DNA of 64,000 nt from Ophiura sarsii. Its lineage: Eukaryota > Echinodermata > Ophiuroidea > Amphilepidida > Ophiuridae. The position numbers were made by a program, and so were the translations under genes. Each line of letters begins with the position of its first letter. The stretch's first letter is position 1. The DNA is taken from contig CM069448.1 of the NCBI GenBank assembly GCA_035610835.1, positions 9,301,607-9,365,606 of the forward strand, given 5' to 3'. This document shows positions 23,901 to 38,900 of the stretch, piece after piece. Under the pieces are notes generated by a model. That model saw nothing but the letters and a program-made list of their open reading frames with translations, was not told the DNA's origin and searched no databases.

Positions 23901-26900
23901 TGGCTTCAGAACAAATACGCGTTTAGGGGGTGTCTGGGAAATATCGGGTGTAGTTAGGGCAGCGGGAAAATGAGCAATGGTTTGCGATGGTTTTCAGTTT
24001 TCAATACGATTTATTCCATTAAAATATACTACTGGGTTCCAAAGTATCAATTATTTCCTTTCATCTTTCCCCGGCCCTTATCGAGGTTCATTTGTTCAGG
24101 CGTCACATTGAGCACCCTCGCAGGGGCCATTAGTAAACGGTGAAGACGAAAAGAATGCAGTCTAGGCTGGGTCCCCTTGTCCCTCTATCTGTCTTCACAT
24201 TGAGTACCCTCGCAGGGGGCCATTAGTAAATGGTGAATAAGACGGAAAGGATGCAGTATAGATTTCACACCGATAATAACTTGAATTCTTGCCGGTCTGA
24301 GTCTTACCCATAATTGTTTTGATTCCTTTAACATCGTCTGTTTCAGTTCCACGGGAGCCTCTTGTCCCCTACGGAACGGTCACATATGATGCGGAGCTAG
24401 ATAGTACAACTGAAAACGACGTGGCTGCTGTAGCGCCGTTACCAAGCACATTTACATTCTATGGTTCGAACCACGGGGGAGAGTTCTTGCATGTAAATAT
24501 GAATGAATGTATATTTGTAAAGGAAATAAGTTCGGGGGATCAACGATGTTCCAATGATTAAGTAGTCATGAGGTGCAACCTACCTTAAACTCAATTAATA
24601 AGTTCCTTTGTATGAAACACGTCTGTCATTGTTACCTGCTGATAATGAAAATTATCAACAACAAAATTATCTTTCAGATTATATAACGATTACCGCAAAA
24701 TACCGAGGATTCAATGATGGCAATGGCGTGGAACACATGCACCCCTGTACATTGAGTTGTTCTTTGGCGCACAAAATAACTAGTGATATTGTACCGTTCT
24801 GAGATTGATATCTCCTTACACATTCTCAAATACGTGGTTGAGCACCGAAATAGTGATTGCTAGAAATGTAGTATAGGCCTACCGGTATGAACACGTCAGT
24901 AGCTCTCTATCGATGTGAAACATATAAATATGAAAAACCTTGCATTGTTACCAATTAAGAAAAAAACATTGAAAAACAAATTTAGTAATACAATTAGAAA
25001 TTTGTTTCCAATTATTGCTTATCGTTGTACAGATCAGTGAAAATGGTGTATTGTCTATTGGCGATCCAGTTACAACCTATAATTCTATCCAATTTCCAAC
25101 TGCTCCTATTCCGCTAATTGCTCCATTCTGGAGCGATATAGATACAATGGTAACTGGTAAAGTGAACTACCGTGTGGTGGACCTAGGTGATACTGAGGAG
25201 AGTGGAACTTTATCTACGATTCGTGATACTGTTTGCCTGGTGGATGGCACTGTTTTATCCATCCAATGGGCGTTTATAGCCACGTGGCATCGAGTGGCTT
25301 TCAAAGGCACCACGGCAAACTGCAACGTGGTAGGTATTTTGTATGTTTTGGCGGTGACATACCGTATTCTATCATGTCTAGTGATATGTGCAGTAAGAGC
25401 CTACGCCCTTCTTTGATCGTCCGGATAATTTTCCCCAGACTGTAGTCAAGTGTGTTTTTAATAGGAGAACAGAGGAAAAACTACCGAAATAGGCTACTTA
25501 TGAGATTATCAACATGTTTGGACTTAAAAATCATTGATAGATTGCATTCAGAGTAGATACGGTATACATAGTAATTTCTAGACAAGAGGATGCTAGTTTC
25601 AATGAAATAATAAAGCATTGACGTTCCACCCAGTTCTCATCCAGATCCGGGCTTCTCAGAGGTCAAACTAAATTCATTCATAACTAGAAAGGTAAATTAC
25701 TGAGTAATTCTATATATACATGTATTCAAAATGAATGTTTTTCTTGCATGAAGGATGAAAATGAGATTATGTCCGCTGGTTCCTAAAAACCCTACAATGT
25801 GACAAAGAGCACTCTTTCCGTCTAGCTCTCTTTATCAGTTTACACAATGAATGGCAAATACTCATGAGTCCATGTTCCACATACTGAACTAACCACTTTT
25901 TGTTGCTTTTAAACTTCTATTCAATCAAAGGTCAACACTTTTCAAGTGGTGATTGTGACAGATACAGATTTGACTAAGGTATACGCCATCTTCAACTACA
26001 ACGACATTTCGTGGTCGAGTGGTATTATCGGTAGTGGAAGCTCGTCAACTGGATTAGGTGGAACACCTGCACATGTACGTATTACCATGACCCCTGACCT
26101 TGACCTTAACATGTTACCTTGACCTCCAAACATATAAATGATATCAGAAATGGATTCCCGAATCTCAAGCCCCATAACTATTGGAAACGCCTCTTCGATT
26201 TGACCCCAAATTAATAGGTAGGCGTCCTAACGTAAACACGAAAAATTCAAATTTATTCGATTACCTATTTATAAATAATTAACACTTATTTAGGACGAAA
26301 TATATACAAAAGGTGATCGTTGATCGTTTACCCACTAACCTACAATGAAGCATACATCTATTTTACTTCATACTGTTTTATCGAATCAATATATTCAGTC
26401 ACCAACGACCCGAAATGTGATATTTCATGCTATTGCATCGGCGTAAAAACTGACATGAACTGCAAGAAATGGAAGCCAATTTTAGATGAAAACGTCCGTA
26501 AATCCCTTATTTGACAACGTCGTAAACAAACCATCTATACAGTGGCACATAATGAGTTGTTTGGTATCCTTCGTGTTTGAAATAGTAATAGTGTTTAAGA
26601 CGATTTTTGGCGCATCATTTGAAGCTCAAATGTGGTGATCAAAATTTGGTACTTGACAATAAAATGTTGAATCTCACGGATATAACTAGTTTCCCTTGAT
26701 AGCGCAGATGGTAAAGCGTTCGGTTGAAGAACGGGAGCTCCGGGGTTCGATCCTTCCGCTCTGCACATTGTCACGGATTTTTTTCTCTCGTTCAATAATT
26801 CAAATCAAATCAAGTTTTAAACTTTTTGGGATGAATTGTATACGGGATACCCTCTTTTGTTTGTTACGACGGTTGCTTGTATATCGCCGCTTTTGTTGGT

Positions 26901-29900
26901 TACGACCTACGGCAGCGTCAGATGAAATTGAAAGGAAAAATCGCCATCAATGGTCAACATATTATGTCGCTCTACAGACGACGGTGGCTACGAACGGCCG
27001 TTAATTTTGAATTTCCGTTGGTTTCAATGTAACAATGGATTTTGATTATATGACCCCATAAAATTCATCATAGGTTAGAAGAAAAAAATTCCAATCCAAA
27101 ACCGTTCGGGATGGCTAATCATCCCAATTGTAAATGCTATTTTTTTAATTTAAACCGTTGTTAAGCGGTCGTCCCATTCACTTGATCAGGTAACCTCGTT
27201 CGCATATTTTAACCTGAATACTCGTGAATACGCCTATGTCCAGCGTCGTCTGTCGCTCTATACAGATATGAAGTGCGCCATCTAGAGTTCAAGACCCGGT
27301 ATTTCATCTGTGGGTAAACCGAGGTAAATTATACGTCAATGTTGTGTTGTCGATCTACCGATGTTGGTGTGTGCCCATTATTGAGCTAACCAGACACTAC
27401 TGACATGACATGTTTGACAGTTGGCATGGTTGGGGAGATGCTAGATCTCAATCAAATCCGTCAACATGTACGAACGACTGTATTTATTTGTTTATCATTC
27501 TTAGGTTGAAACTATTGACCTAGATTTCAAACATGAATCCATCTAAAAACCTTTCACCGAGTCTAGCTATTGGATTCTGGGCATATCCTAATCATTAGGC
27601 TATTGGATCACAATTCGTTATGGATGGATAATTGCGTATTGCCTGCCTGAGGTCTTGGATACGATCAGCAAATAAACACCTCCTCCATGGGTAAAATAAA
27701 AGTAATGGTAGTAAAATGTCTTAGCTCACTGAACAACCTGTATGTATCCGCGCGATCAATGTTGAGCCCTAGTCTGGTACTTGTATATTATGAAACCTTT
27801 CCTGGTATAATGCGCTGACCTCCCCGCACTGATGGTTTTGGATAGAAGTAAGAAGAACGCTATACGTGTATTACAATCTAAATGGTATGTTCCCATTTGG
27901 TCCTCTCACATTTGGTCCTTTCCCACCTCGTCCATTTCGTCCTAGTGCTATTTCATCCCAATGCCATTTCATTTCATAAAAGGTTTATTAAAAACTGTTT
28001 TGCAGCAAATACAAAGTAGCTGAATTACAACAATTTTACAATTTTACACATTAAAAAAAAATCATTAAAGGAAACAACATAATCTACTAAAATTAATTAC
28101 ATGAACCCAATCTTCACACTCACCGAATACCACTAAACAACCAACACTCAAAAACATCCACACACTCACATCCAACACACGCACCCCTACCATTCAGACT
28201 CGGCTCATTTCTTCCACGGTGTGCCAGTTTGTCTTATACCCATTTCGTCTTTTACTATTTCGGCCTAATGCCATTTCATCCTTTGCCACTTTGTCCTCTC
28301 CCATTTAAAAATGGGAAAGGACCAAATAGAAAAGGACGAATATGGTAATGGGACGAAATGAGAATAAATCCTATTTTTTGGTGAGTAATGTACCTTACAG
28401 CAAAACACATATCGCTCTCCCGGAATGGCTCTGCAAAGTAGATATCCTGTTACAGCTATGTCTTGGCTATCAGTATCACATAGTAGAATTACAGAGATAT
28501 CGATCATAAAATCGCTGGGAATTTACGGATATAAGTTTGAAAACACAACAGTCAGCGTCATAATGATATGGACATAATTCCAACAATGAGAGCGTATGTG
28601 CGCGGGGGTGTTCGCACATGCGTGCGTGTGTACTAGGCGCTTTCAAGAATAAGCGCGTGTCCTGATTGGTCAATCGTGAAATCGTCATGTGCATGCCTGC
28701 ACAGTTGTTCTCGCATTTTATGCATCTGTTAACAGCTCCGCGGAAAACAACAAGACACGCTCGCGTGAAATAGCTTGATTATGTCCATAGTATTATGACA
28801 GTGACTATAATCTACCAACACTACCAACTATTTTTAAATCTCAAAGATCTGAGGAACCGCATCGTCAGCGCTATTAGGAACACACGAATAAAACGTCGTG
28901 CAGTAGGCCTACTTCACAACTTGAAAAGGTATAGCGTTTTGAGTGTCAAGCAGCGTCATTAATGATTAATGCAGGACAATGTCCACCTTTACTGGACTGC
29001 TTAACTTGTTTATTTTTTTAATAATACTGAAACATTTGATTGATTAGGCCTACATTAAAGAGAGAAGATTTGCATACATACTATTTTAATTTGGATTTTA
29101 AGCTGTGTTTTTAATTATCAGCCTATATGTTGACAGATTTGCTCAATTTTGATAATGAGATAGCCATGCCATATCTTTAACATGACATAATGAGATAACC
29201 ATGCCATATCTTTAACATGACATAATGAGATAGCCATGCCATATCTTTAACATGACATAATGAGATAGCCATGCCATATCTTTAACATGACATTGATAAT
29301 GAGATAGCCATGCCATATCTTTTGATAATGAGATAACCATGCCATATCTTTAACATGACATTTACTTTTCAGAATGATGTGTTTGATTACAGTTATTTAA
29401 GTAAAACAATGAGGACAATCAGGTATGCAGAATAAACGACGTAAATTGTCGTTGTTTTCAGGAATATCTCAGCGAATTTAATGTCGATATCGCTGTAATT
29501 TGACTATGTGATAGGCAGGACATAGTTCTAACATTAAACAGTGTTGTGGTGGTGGTTTTTATACACACTGTACATGTATTGCTTTTTAAATGTATATTTT
29601 CACTTTCGACCGACATCGAATCTAGTCACTAACATTGTTATTACGTATGTATTAACAAAATTCGTTGAATGATAATAATATAATAATACATGTATATATT
29701 CCGTTAAGACCGGATTCAACAGTGGAGATGGATCAAACCGTTACTATCTACCAGAATTCTTCAGCAACGATGATGTGATTACACTAGACGAAAACAGCAA
29801 TATTAACATACCTGGTCGATGGGCATTCAGGATAGACCAAAGTCAAATTAGTGGTGCAACGGCAGGTATGTTACTACTAGATCAGCACTAAATTCTGAAT

Positions 29901-32900
29901 CAAGGCGCATTGACTTCTCTTAAGATCGGGCTAGCCTCTATCAAAATGTTTGTGCCCGTCCATACTCTCATCGTTTTTAGCGTCCGTCGATATTAGCCGA
30001 TAAAAGCGGATGATGCTAGTCGCGCGCCGATATCCGTCATGAATCATGATGCTCAACGATGGTAGTGTGAACGAACCTTTTAAACGTTTTGTGTTATTTT
30101 CACAACCTTTTCAGTAATTCTTGTTTATGCCATGATTCTCTTTATCTGTAAAAGTCTTTAATAATATTTGATTAGTTATCCTAATAATCATTTCGAATAC
30201 ATTGGAATTGTACAGAGTGGAGAATATAACTTGAGATGCCTAAACATTGTAAACGAGATGTAATCTACAAGGTAGTTCAGGTAATGGTAAATGTACACTA
30301 TGCTCTACCGACCATGTTGTTTACAAGGGATTGGATACCTTATAGTTAAATGGGCGACGTGACCCTCGATATCCGTTGTGATGCTCAACGATGTTAGTGT
30401 GAACGAGCCTTTTAAACGTTTCGTGTTATTTTCAATACCTTCTTTAGTAAATGATGTTTATTTATTTATTTATTTATTTAACACTTTCAAAACAGAGGAA
30501 CCCACCTGATGGTGGTGTATCCAAAAGAATGAAAGAAAAGAGTAAAATACACAAAAATTAAACAAAATACCACATTTTGATACCATATCATGATCTTGTT
30601 GAGCACTTATTCTCTTTATGATTATAGGAAATTGAGACGCCTTATAAATACAACTGCCCTTTATGCTAATAATGACAGCTCCTCATTGCTTAAAGGCATA
30701 TGATGTCATGTTCTCCAGGGGCCTCTATTCATGATTTTTTTTTAGAAAGTAGATTTTCTTGCAGATTTACATTTCTGATCCTAAATCATGAATATTATTC
30801 TGAGTTACAGAGCGATACGATTCCTAATTAATTCAAAATCATGGTTGTAGAGTGAATTTAGAGTGAAAAATAAACTGTTTTTAAACCATGATTTTTAAGT
30901 AATAGAAAACATCATGTTAGCCAAACACGCCTATAAGATCAAACTGCCTACCTTCTTTACAGGTCCATCATACAGTTTCGATATGAACAAGTATTCCGTG
31001 TGGGAATCTCAGAAGGTAATAGAGGTAACGGTACGACGTACTGGTGGCTGTACATCTGTGAGCGTAAATATAGGTAAGGGTGTCACTTTTATTTACTGCA
31101 TCCCATCTCAGTGAAAGAATGAACGAACGTGACGCGATCAGTGTATATTCCAGTGAAAGACGGGTATATCCATTGGTTTAAGACATTCATAAGTTAGGTT
31201 TGTGTAAAGAACCTATTCCAATCCGGAATAAAGCTGCATAATCCGTTAATCCGTCAATAGAGGATTTTGAGCTATTTTAACTCCGCGCTGTCTTGCAACA
31301 CCATGCAAGGATAAACCGAAAGACGCGATACGAATAATGTTTATGTAAACGTTGGTTCAGACGACGGCGGACACGAATGGCTGTAAAATTTGAATCCCCG
31401 TTGGTTTCAATGTAAACATGGATATTGATTATGACAGAAAATTCATTACACGTTAGAACTAAATTATTTCATCCCAAAACCGCTAGAGTTGAATAACCAA
31501 CTTTTACAATAATTCTTATTTTTTAAAATTTTAACCATTGGTCCCATTCGCTTGATCACGTAAACTCGTACGCATTAAATTTATCCTGAAAATAAAACAT
31601 GTTGAAACTACCGTTGGCATTCAAGGGTTAGTAATAATTAATTAGTATTAAGTAAGTATTTTTTGACTATCATCGTGATCGTTGTATCTTTTTGCATTGG
31701 GTAATCGTTTGGGTATCCTCGTTAATATTCTTTGAATATTCGGCAACATGCCGATGTACCACTATCGTCTGGCTGGAAAACGGGAACCTGTAGCTTCACA
31801 TCATACAATGGCATAATAGGCGTTCGTACTAGTGTTACTAAATACGTTGGTTAGACTACGGTGAATGCCGCTCTTACTGCTGTTTCACTTGTTGCAACCA
31901 TTGTTCTATCATTTCAAACACAGAGATACTTATTGATTCAGCGAACACAAATGCCACAGATGGTGTAGATTTTAGCGCGTCGTCTCCTATTGCAGTCACG
32001 TTTCCTGCCACCCAAACAGAGACCACTTTTGAGATCACTATAATTGATGATACTGATGTGGAGGGGAATGAGACGATTGTATTGTCAATCGACCCTCAGG
32101 GATATGGAACTGCAACATCACCTAGTTCAACTGAAATAATTATTCTGGACGATGACGGTAAGCCTTAAACAAACATTTCTGCGAGCACGACCCATTCCAT
32201 ATTTTAAGAATTTGAGATTCACGTTCATTTTTTATTTATTTACACGTTCTTGTTTTCGATTTTTATTTTTTTATTTTTTTTGAAACAATTTGAGAATTTC
32301 GAAAATATTTGAAATATTTAAAACAAACAAAAAACCTCTACCAGTAAAACGAAAGGAACACATATCACCTCACCTTCGTCGACTCCACTGGCTCCCCATC
32401 AACAAACGGATTATCTACAAAATTCTTCTTTCTGACTTTCAAGGCCATGCACGATCTTGCTCCATCATATCTGTGAACTTTTGCAACACCATAATGCAAA
32501 TCGCGTTTTAAGCTCGGCATCACAATTCCGCCTCCACGTGCCTAGATCATCTACTTCATCATACGGTATGAGAGCTTTTTCGATCGCGGCACCTACACTG
32601 AAAGCCAAACTGGAGTCAAGTGACTCTTGAAATGGAGTAAATCGGCCATGACTCTCCAAAGGAGTCATCCTGACTCTCCAAAGGAGTCATCCTGACTCTT
32701 CAAAGGAGTCATCCTGACTCTTCAAAGGAGTCATCCTGACTCTCCAAAGGAGTCATCCTAGCCGTCGGAAAGAGTCATCGGCCATGACTCTCCAAAGGAG
32801 TCATCCTGACTCTCCAAAGGAGTCATCCTGACTCTCCAAAGGAGTCATCCTGACTCTCCAAAGGAGTCATCCTGACTCTCCAAAGAGTCATCCTGACTCT

Positions 32901-35900
32901 CCAAAGGAGTCATCCTGACTCTCCAAAGGAGTCATCCTAGCCGTCGGAAAGAGTCATCGGCCATGACTCTCCAAAGGAGTCATCCTGACTCTCTGGAGCT
33001 AATTTGCATATTTTACTTGGTCTTATATTAGCCGAGTAAAATGCGCAAATCGCTCATTAGCATAATTGCAATGGTACAAAAATTAGCACCGGTGCTCGTG
33101 TGTACCATTTCAATTATGCTAACGAGCTAATCTGCACCTTTTATTTATTTAAACCTATTAATTTATTTGAATCAAGTCGATGCGTTAATTTAACACCGTT
33201 GAATGTACATTGATATATATGCATATTTCTCACTGGTATTAAGGAAGGGATTGATTGCTCGCTAAGTAAATGCAAATACATTGAGCAAGAACATAAACAT
33301 CAAAGAGCCAATGACCCTTAAGCCCCCCCCCCCCCCCCCCAGTTCTCAGTGTCTTATTCCTACCTGGAGTCACGGTGACTCTATTTAGCCAATTGGAGTC
33401 ATTATTACTCTCGAAAGGGAGTCCAGCCTACATGTGACTCTATGTCAATATTGACTCCATTTGAAGAGTCACAAGACTCCCTTGAAGAGTCATGCATCAT
33501 GACTCTCCAAAGGAGTCAGTAAATATTGACTCTCCAAGGGAGTCATGTGACTCTCCAAACAGAGTCAATATTGACATAGAGTCACATGTAGGCTGGACTC
33601 CCTTTATAGAGTAACCCTGACTCCAGTTTGGCTTTCAGTGTATATGTTATGGAATAATTTGCCTTTGACTATTAAAAATGCAATTTCCGTCTCTTCATTC
33701 AAACGTGCTCTCAAGACTCACCTTTTCTCATGATCCTATCGGACTATCTATTTTGTATCATTTTACGTTCCTGTGTGGATGCATCAATGCTCCATGTTGC
33801 TGCATGTTATATTCTTTGCCTTCCCTTCTTATATGTGTATTCTTGGGTACAGCACTCTGAGGTTTTTATACATGTTGCGCTTTATTAGTTTTTGGGTCTT
33901 AGTTTTTGGGTCTTAGTTTTTGGGTCTTAGTTTTTGGGTCTTAGTTTTTGGGTCTTAGGTCTTAGGTCTTAGGTCTTAGGTCTTAGGTTAGTAGACACCC
34001 ATATTTATATTATATTATTACCAACGAATCGAACAATACTTCCGCCCGTCCGCTTTTAGAATGAGGGGTTCGTTTCTTAACATGCTTAAGGGACTTTCAA
34101 TAAGGATCCACTAATTCATCAACGGGTTTGTTTTATTTTGCTACAGTTCTGAACACGTTCTCTCTGGATTTGGATTCATACAATACCAACGAGGGTTCAA
34201 ATTCTATCCGCGTAACAATAGTTCGTGACGTTCCCGATATTCCCGGCTCACAGGATAATGGCGGGGCTGTAGGTAAGTGTATCATAATGTAAGAATTCTA
34301 GTACTTCGTGACGCGTGGTGTCAGTATGGGACACGACCGGGAATAAAACATGCGTGAGGCGACGAACCCAACTGACAGCCTATTTTTATCATGGGAAGTA
34401 CTCCGGTTGGTTTATTGTACCCAGTCTATTGGTAACCCTTTTTTGGACATGAATTTAACGTTATACCCGATACTTTCTTATGGGCAATTGCTGAATCCAA
34501 CGAACATGGAAATTATGCTAGACTTTAGACAAGTCCATAACAGAATAAAGCGTAACGACCTGTTTAATTAATATTTGTATCTAGTCTATATAGTGTATAT
34601 TGCATTCTTATTTGATCTCGTCATAGATTTGAACACAATGCAACAAACTGCTTATAATCCCGTCGATTTTGCGGAAATCAACTCCTTAACTGTCACATTT
34701 CAACCTGGAGTATACCGTCTCACAGTGGATGTTTTCATCGGGAACGATAGAGTGATAGAAGATATTGAGCAGTTGAAAGTTGTGCTGGATAATCCACAAA
34801 TGGGAATACTTGGTGATCAAACAGAAGCGGTTATTACTATCAGTGATGATGACAGTAAGATTACATTCAACATTACGCAATTGTGTTATTAGCCTACTCT
34901 CCCCACAACCGTTAGGTGCATTTTACGGCCTTTATAATTTAAAAAGTTGTAAGTACACGTACTTACGCCGATCTCTGAATTAGGCAATTTCTTGAACTTT
35001 TTCGATTGTAAAATGTGCTACTAAATATCCCTAAATCAACAGAAAATTTACGTTAAACGGTAAAAAAGCCACGAAAAATTAGCTAATGTTTTAAAAACGC
35101 CCAGGCCTAGCCTAGGACTAAGCGATACTAATCAATTATTGAAGTTTCTAAAATGACTATAAAATCATACAAAATTGGCCAAAAGAAGGAAATGTACACT
35201 GATATTGTTTGATAATATTCATTTAAAAACAATCCAATCAAAATGTTAACCAACAACATTATACTTTTGTAGCATTTTTATATATTTCACTTAGAGGTCG
35301 TGGACTGTTCCATTATTTATTTAGTGGTGTGAATCCATACTTTATGTGTCTGTATAGACCTGTCTACAGGGCGAGTCAAAATATTCAGGTCCCGATTTCA
35401 TCGATTTTTTAACCAATTAAAATACGAAAAATAACACATTTAATGATGTGGACAGCAATAACACATGGTTAGCTATAACTTAAATGTTATTTAATTCAAA
35501 TTGGGTATTCCAAACGAGAGATATGTGCCTGATCCCAAATTCGGTGAAATTTAATATGTTCCAAGGGACCACATTATGAAAGTAAACGTTTTTGCTTAAT
35601 GGAGCATGTTGAAGGAAGCGATGGACTGGACATTTGAATCCAGTTCGAGACCATCACTCACATGACACATGTGACAAAAATCATCCATTTTAGGGGATCG
35701 GTGCGATCAAAAAGTAATTAACAGATTACTTTACTCCATTTGATAGGAGTAAAAGACAATCCTCATTTATGTAAAGAGTTGACATGCATAACATACAGCT
35801 CATCTTTCACATTGCTTGATTGCTATATAGGGTGTATACAACGCGAGACTTTTTAGCGAGTAATGTATCCTTGCAGCAAATCGCATATCGATCTGCAAAG

Positions 35901-38900
35901 TATATATCCTGTTCGAACTATGTCCTATCTATCACATAGTCAGATTACAGCGATATAATCGATCATAAAATCGCTGGAATTTTACGGATTAAAGTACACA
36001 GCTTGAAAAAAACAAATTACATGGTTCATCCTGCATATGTAAATTGTGTGTTCAGGTCGTCTACTTATATCCGCAATATCTCAGCGAGTTTATTGTCGAT
36101 GTCGCTGTAATTTGACTATGTGATAGCCAACACATGAATTCGTTTGATGTGTTGGCTATCGTGTTAATCGTTTTCGGGTAATAAGAATCATAACGAGCAT
36201 TATTGAGATAAAAGTGTTAACAAAATGTTAATCAAAATATTTGGAAATTATGAAAGAAGAACCGATCCCATTTTTTAAACTGTTCACTGATATATCATAA
36301 CAGCTAACATTGTGCACGCAATATCGTTTTAATTATGCAGAGATTGAACACAAATATGTAAATTAGGTGTATTTATCAGGTGTTGTTTTATTTTAAACAT
36401 GTCAATATAACACCCTGCTGTGTTGAGTGAATATTGCAGTGGTAATAACATCCACCAACTTGGCTTCATTCAGTGTAACACTTTGTATTTCGTGCTTACG
36501 TAAATATGTTGTAGTCCAATTATGGCGAGGTATTTATCTTGAAAACTTCACTAAGTATGAAGAATTGTTTCTTCTCTAATGATCAATGAAGCAATTGACC
36601 AATTTTTGACAAGCAGTATTTTTCCTGATTTTTCGAAAACGGGACCTAAATATTTTGACTCGCCCTGTATAAACCCGTTTTTATACTCTCAAAACCTATA
36701 TGTACCTTAATGATATCTTATCCAATAATAGCTACTTACGAAATCGACAAGGACGCATATTCCGTCTTGGAAGCGGAGGGACTCGTCAACATTCTTGTAT
36801 TGCGTAAAGGGGACTTAACCAAGCCCGGTTCTGTCCGTAAGTATGATTCAAAACTAAACGTAAACGTGACACATATTTAAACAAATCATTTGTATGTGAC
36901 AACAGACAATCCGTAGGAAAATGTAAAGAATCCGACAAGCTTAGTACAACAAATCATACTTAGTGATATTTGTCATCAGTTGGTATTATTCATCATAGGG
37001 TATTTTGCATGTTTCACTATCTGTAGGGGAAAAAACACACACAAAAAACCACCAACGTATGGGTTTCCTGTACTACGACAAGCTTATGTGATGCTCATAA
37101 TTAAATTGGCCATGAGAGGGAAACCGCACCAGTCTGGCATTATGAGGAGGTATTGAGGACCACATTAGTTGTATGAGGTCGGCGTTATTAATCAATATTG
37201 TAAAAATGGGTTGTTGAATACAGTTCATCATAATTCCCGCCACAAGTTTGCATCACTTAGGGAGATTTCGAGTGGGACGCCCTCAGCAATGACTTAGTCC
37301 GTCGAGAGTACCCTCGACCCAGGGGAGGGAGCGCCACCAGCGAGCACCGCCGCGCCCGACTACAATGGCTGGCGGTGGGATGTAGGATTAGAAATGCATA
37401 CAAATTAATTTGTATATACGTGTAGGGCATTTACTCATAGTGGTTTCCATCCCATCCCAGGACTTATTAAGGAAGATGGCACTGCAAAATATGGTGAGGA
37501 TTACCCCATAGAAGTCGTTACGGTTGACTTCCTAGCCAATACACCATCTAGACCTGCACAAATTCGAATCACAAATGATAAACGTGTGGAGCTTAACGAA
37601 ACGTTCTTTGTTGAATTGGTAACACCGGTGGAAGGAACCTTTAGGTCAACAGACATTTATCGAAGTCAGATAACACTCACCAATGATGACAGTAGGTATC
37701 TTGGGTGTGGTTTTAACCACGCCAAATATATATTTTTGTCACCGTAAATCTGCGGTAGCCGCGTAGCCGCGTGATGACCATTCACGACCTCAAAATGTGG
37801 TACAGCCAATAAATAATTTGAGACCAATCAGCAATCACAGTATAGGGCAAAACAGCTTCGAACTATTCATTCTCTATTCTGTTACAAGGGACGTCAGCGC
37901 ACTACCCAGTGACAGACGCAGCACTTAAGTCGGGGCCACAGCAGACATTCATCTGTGATCGCGCAGTTACCCTATACACATTTTTAAATTCAAAGATCAC
38001 ACACATCATGAAAAAATGTATTGTTGATAAATAAAGTCGCTTTATAATTGTAAAACTTGACGTTCTTGATTCATTGCATATTTTGAAATTCATCTTTTCG
38101 ATTAATTTTTATTCGCATGTTTTTAATTTTAAAAACATTGCTATAATTCCAGGTTTGTACCATTCTTTGATTTGTTTTTGTAACTGAATTAAATCTATAA
38201 CGAATAATGACAAATGTTAATATCGTAACATTCTTCCATTCCATTTCGACAGGCGTCTTCTACTTCACCAGCCAGGTGTTCAATGGTGCAGAGACAGAGG
38301 GTCGAGTTGCTGTTACTATCGGACGAGATGGAAACATATACGGCCGTGCAACAGTTTGTAAGTATACACATTCATGAACACGCCCTCGATAGATATCTAT
38401 CAGAGAAAATGTAGGGTCGTGATTTTTTTTTTCAACTACCCTCGCAATTCTTTGAAACTGCGGCACCTGATCGCAGGAAGTGTGGTGAAACCGAGCGCCG
38501 AAGGCTCGAGGATTTTGCGCATCAAATCAGTTTCAAACGTCGGACGCCAATTCATATGTGTCGTAATAAAAAGCTAAAAGTCGGACCACTCATCGCATCA
38601 ACAACCAACCAACGAACTTGATATTTCAGAAGATTTTTGCAGGTTATATTCCACAATTTTGAGAGAGGGAGCTCACACATATATACTGAATACAGCGCCT
38701 TGATGAAAGGCTACGCCACCACCCAAACCGCCACCAACACCATCGCCAACGCCAACGCCATGTTTAAAAATACCAGTAAAATAAAATTATTGTCTGCAAA
38801 TGTCGTACTAATTATAATCACACATGTTTTAAATTGTACCCAGATATCAGAACTATCAATAGCAAACGAAAGCGCCGCCAAGCACTCCCTGGAACTGACT

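Larger units (their letters stand above)
26075..29708 (+). other. Large intron with tRNA-like, foldback and minisatellite repeats
   Basis: Contains a tRNA-like sequence (26691-26766), foldback arms near 28380-28540 and 29420-29530, and a 35-bp minisatellite (29150-29371). No exon supported. Confidence 0.6.
32158..34146 (+). other. Intron with a LINE fragment split by a MITE
   Basis: Holds a LINE C-terminal fragment (32341-32593 and 33643-33745) interrupted by a 1,045-base palindromic-repeat MITE, then a TTAGTTTTTGGGTC / TTAGGTC satellite (about 33890-33987). Confidence 0.8.

Noticed and set aside
24319..24561. Exon 7 extending past 24492
   Set aside because: The open frame continues but loses NIDO similarity; GTAAAT at 24493 joins in frame to exon 8.
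26691..26766. Functional tRNA-Phe gene
   Set aside because: Anticodon loop fits GAA but the acceptor, anticodon and T stems are too mismatched.
29150..29371. CRISPR-like array
   Set aside because: Units are contiguous with no unique spacers, and the genome is eukaryotic; it is a minisatellite.
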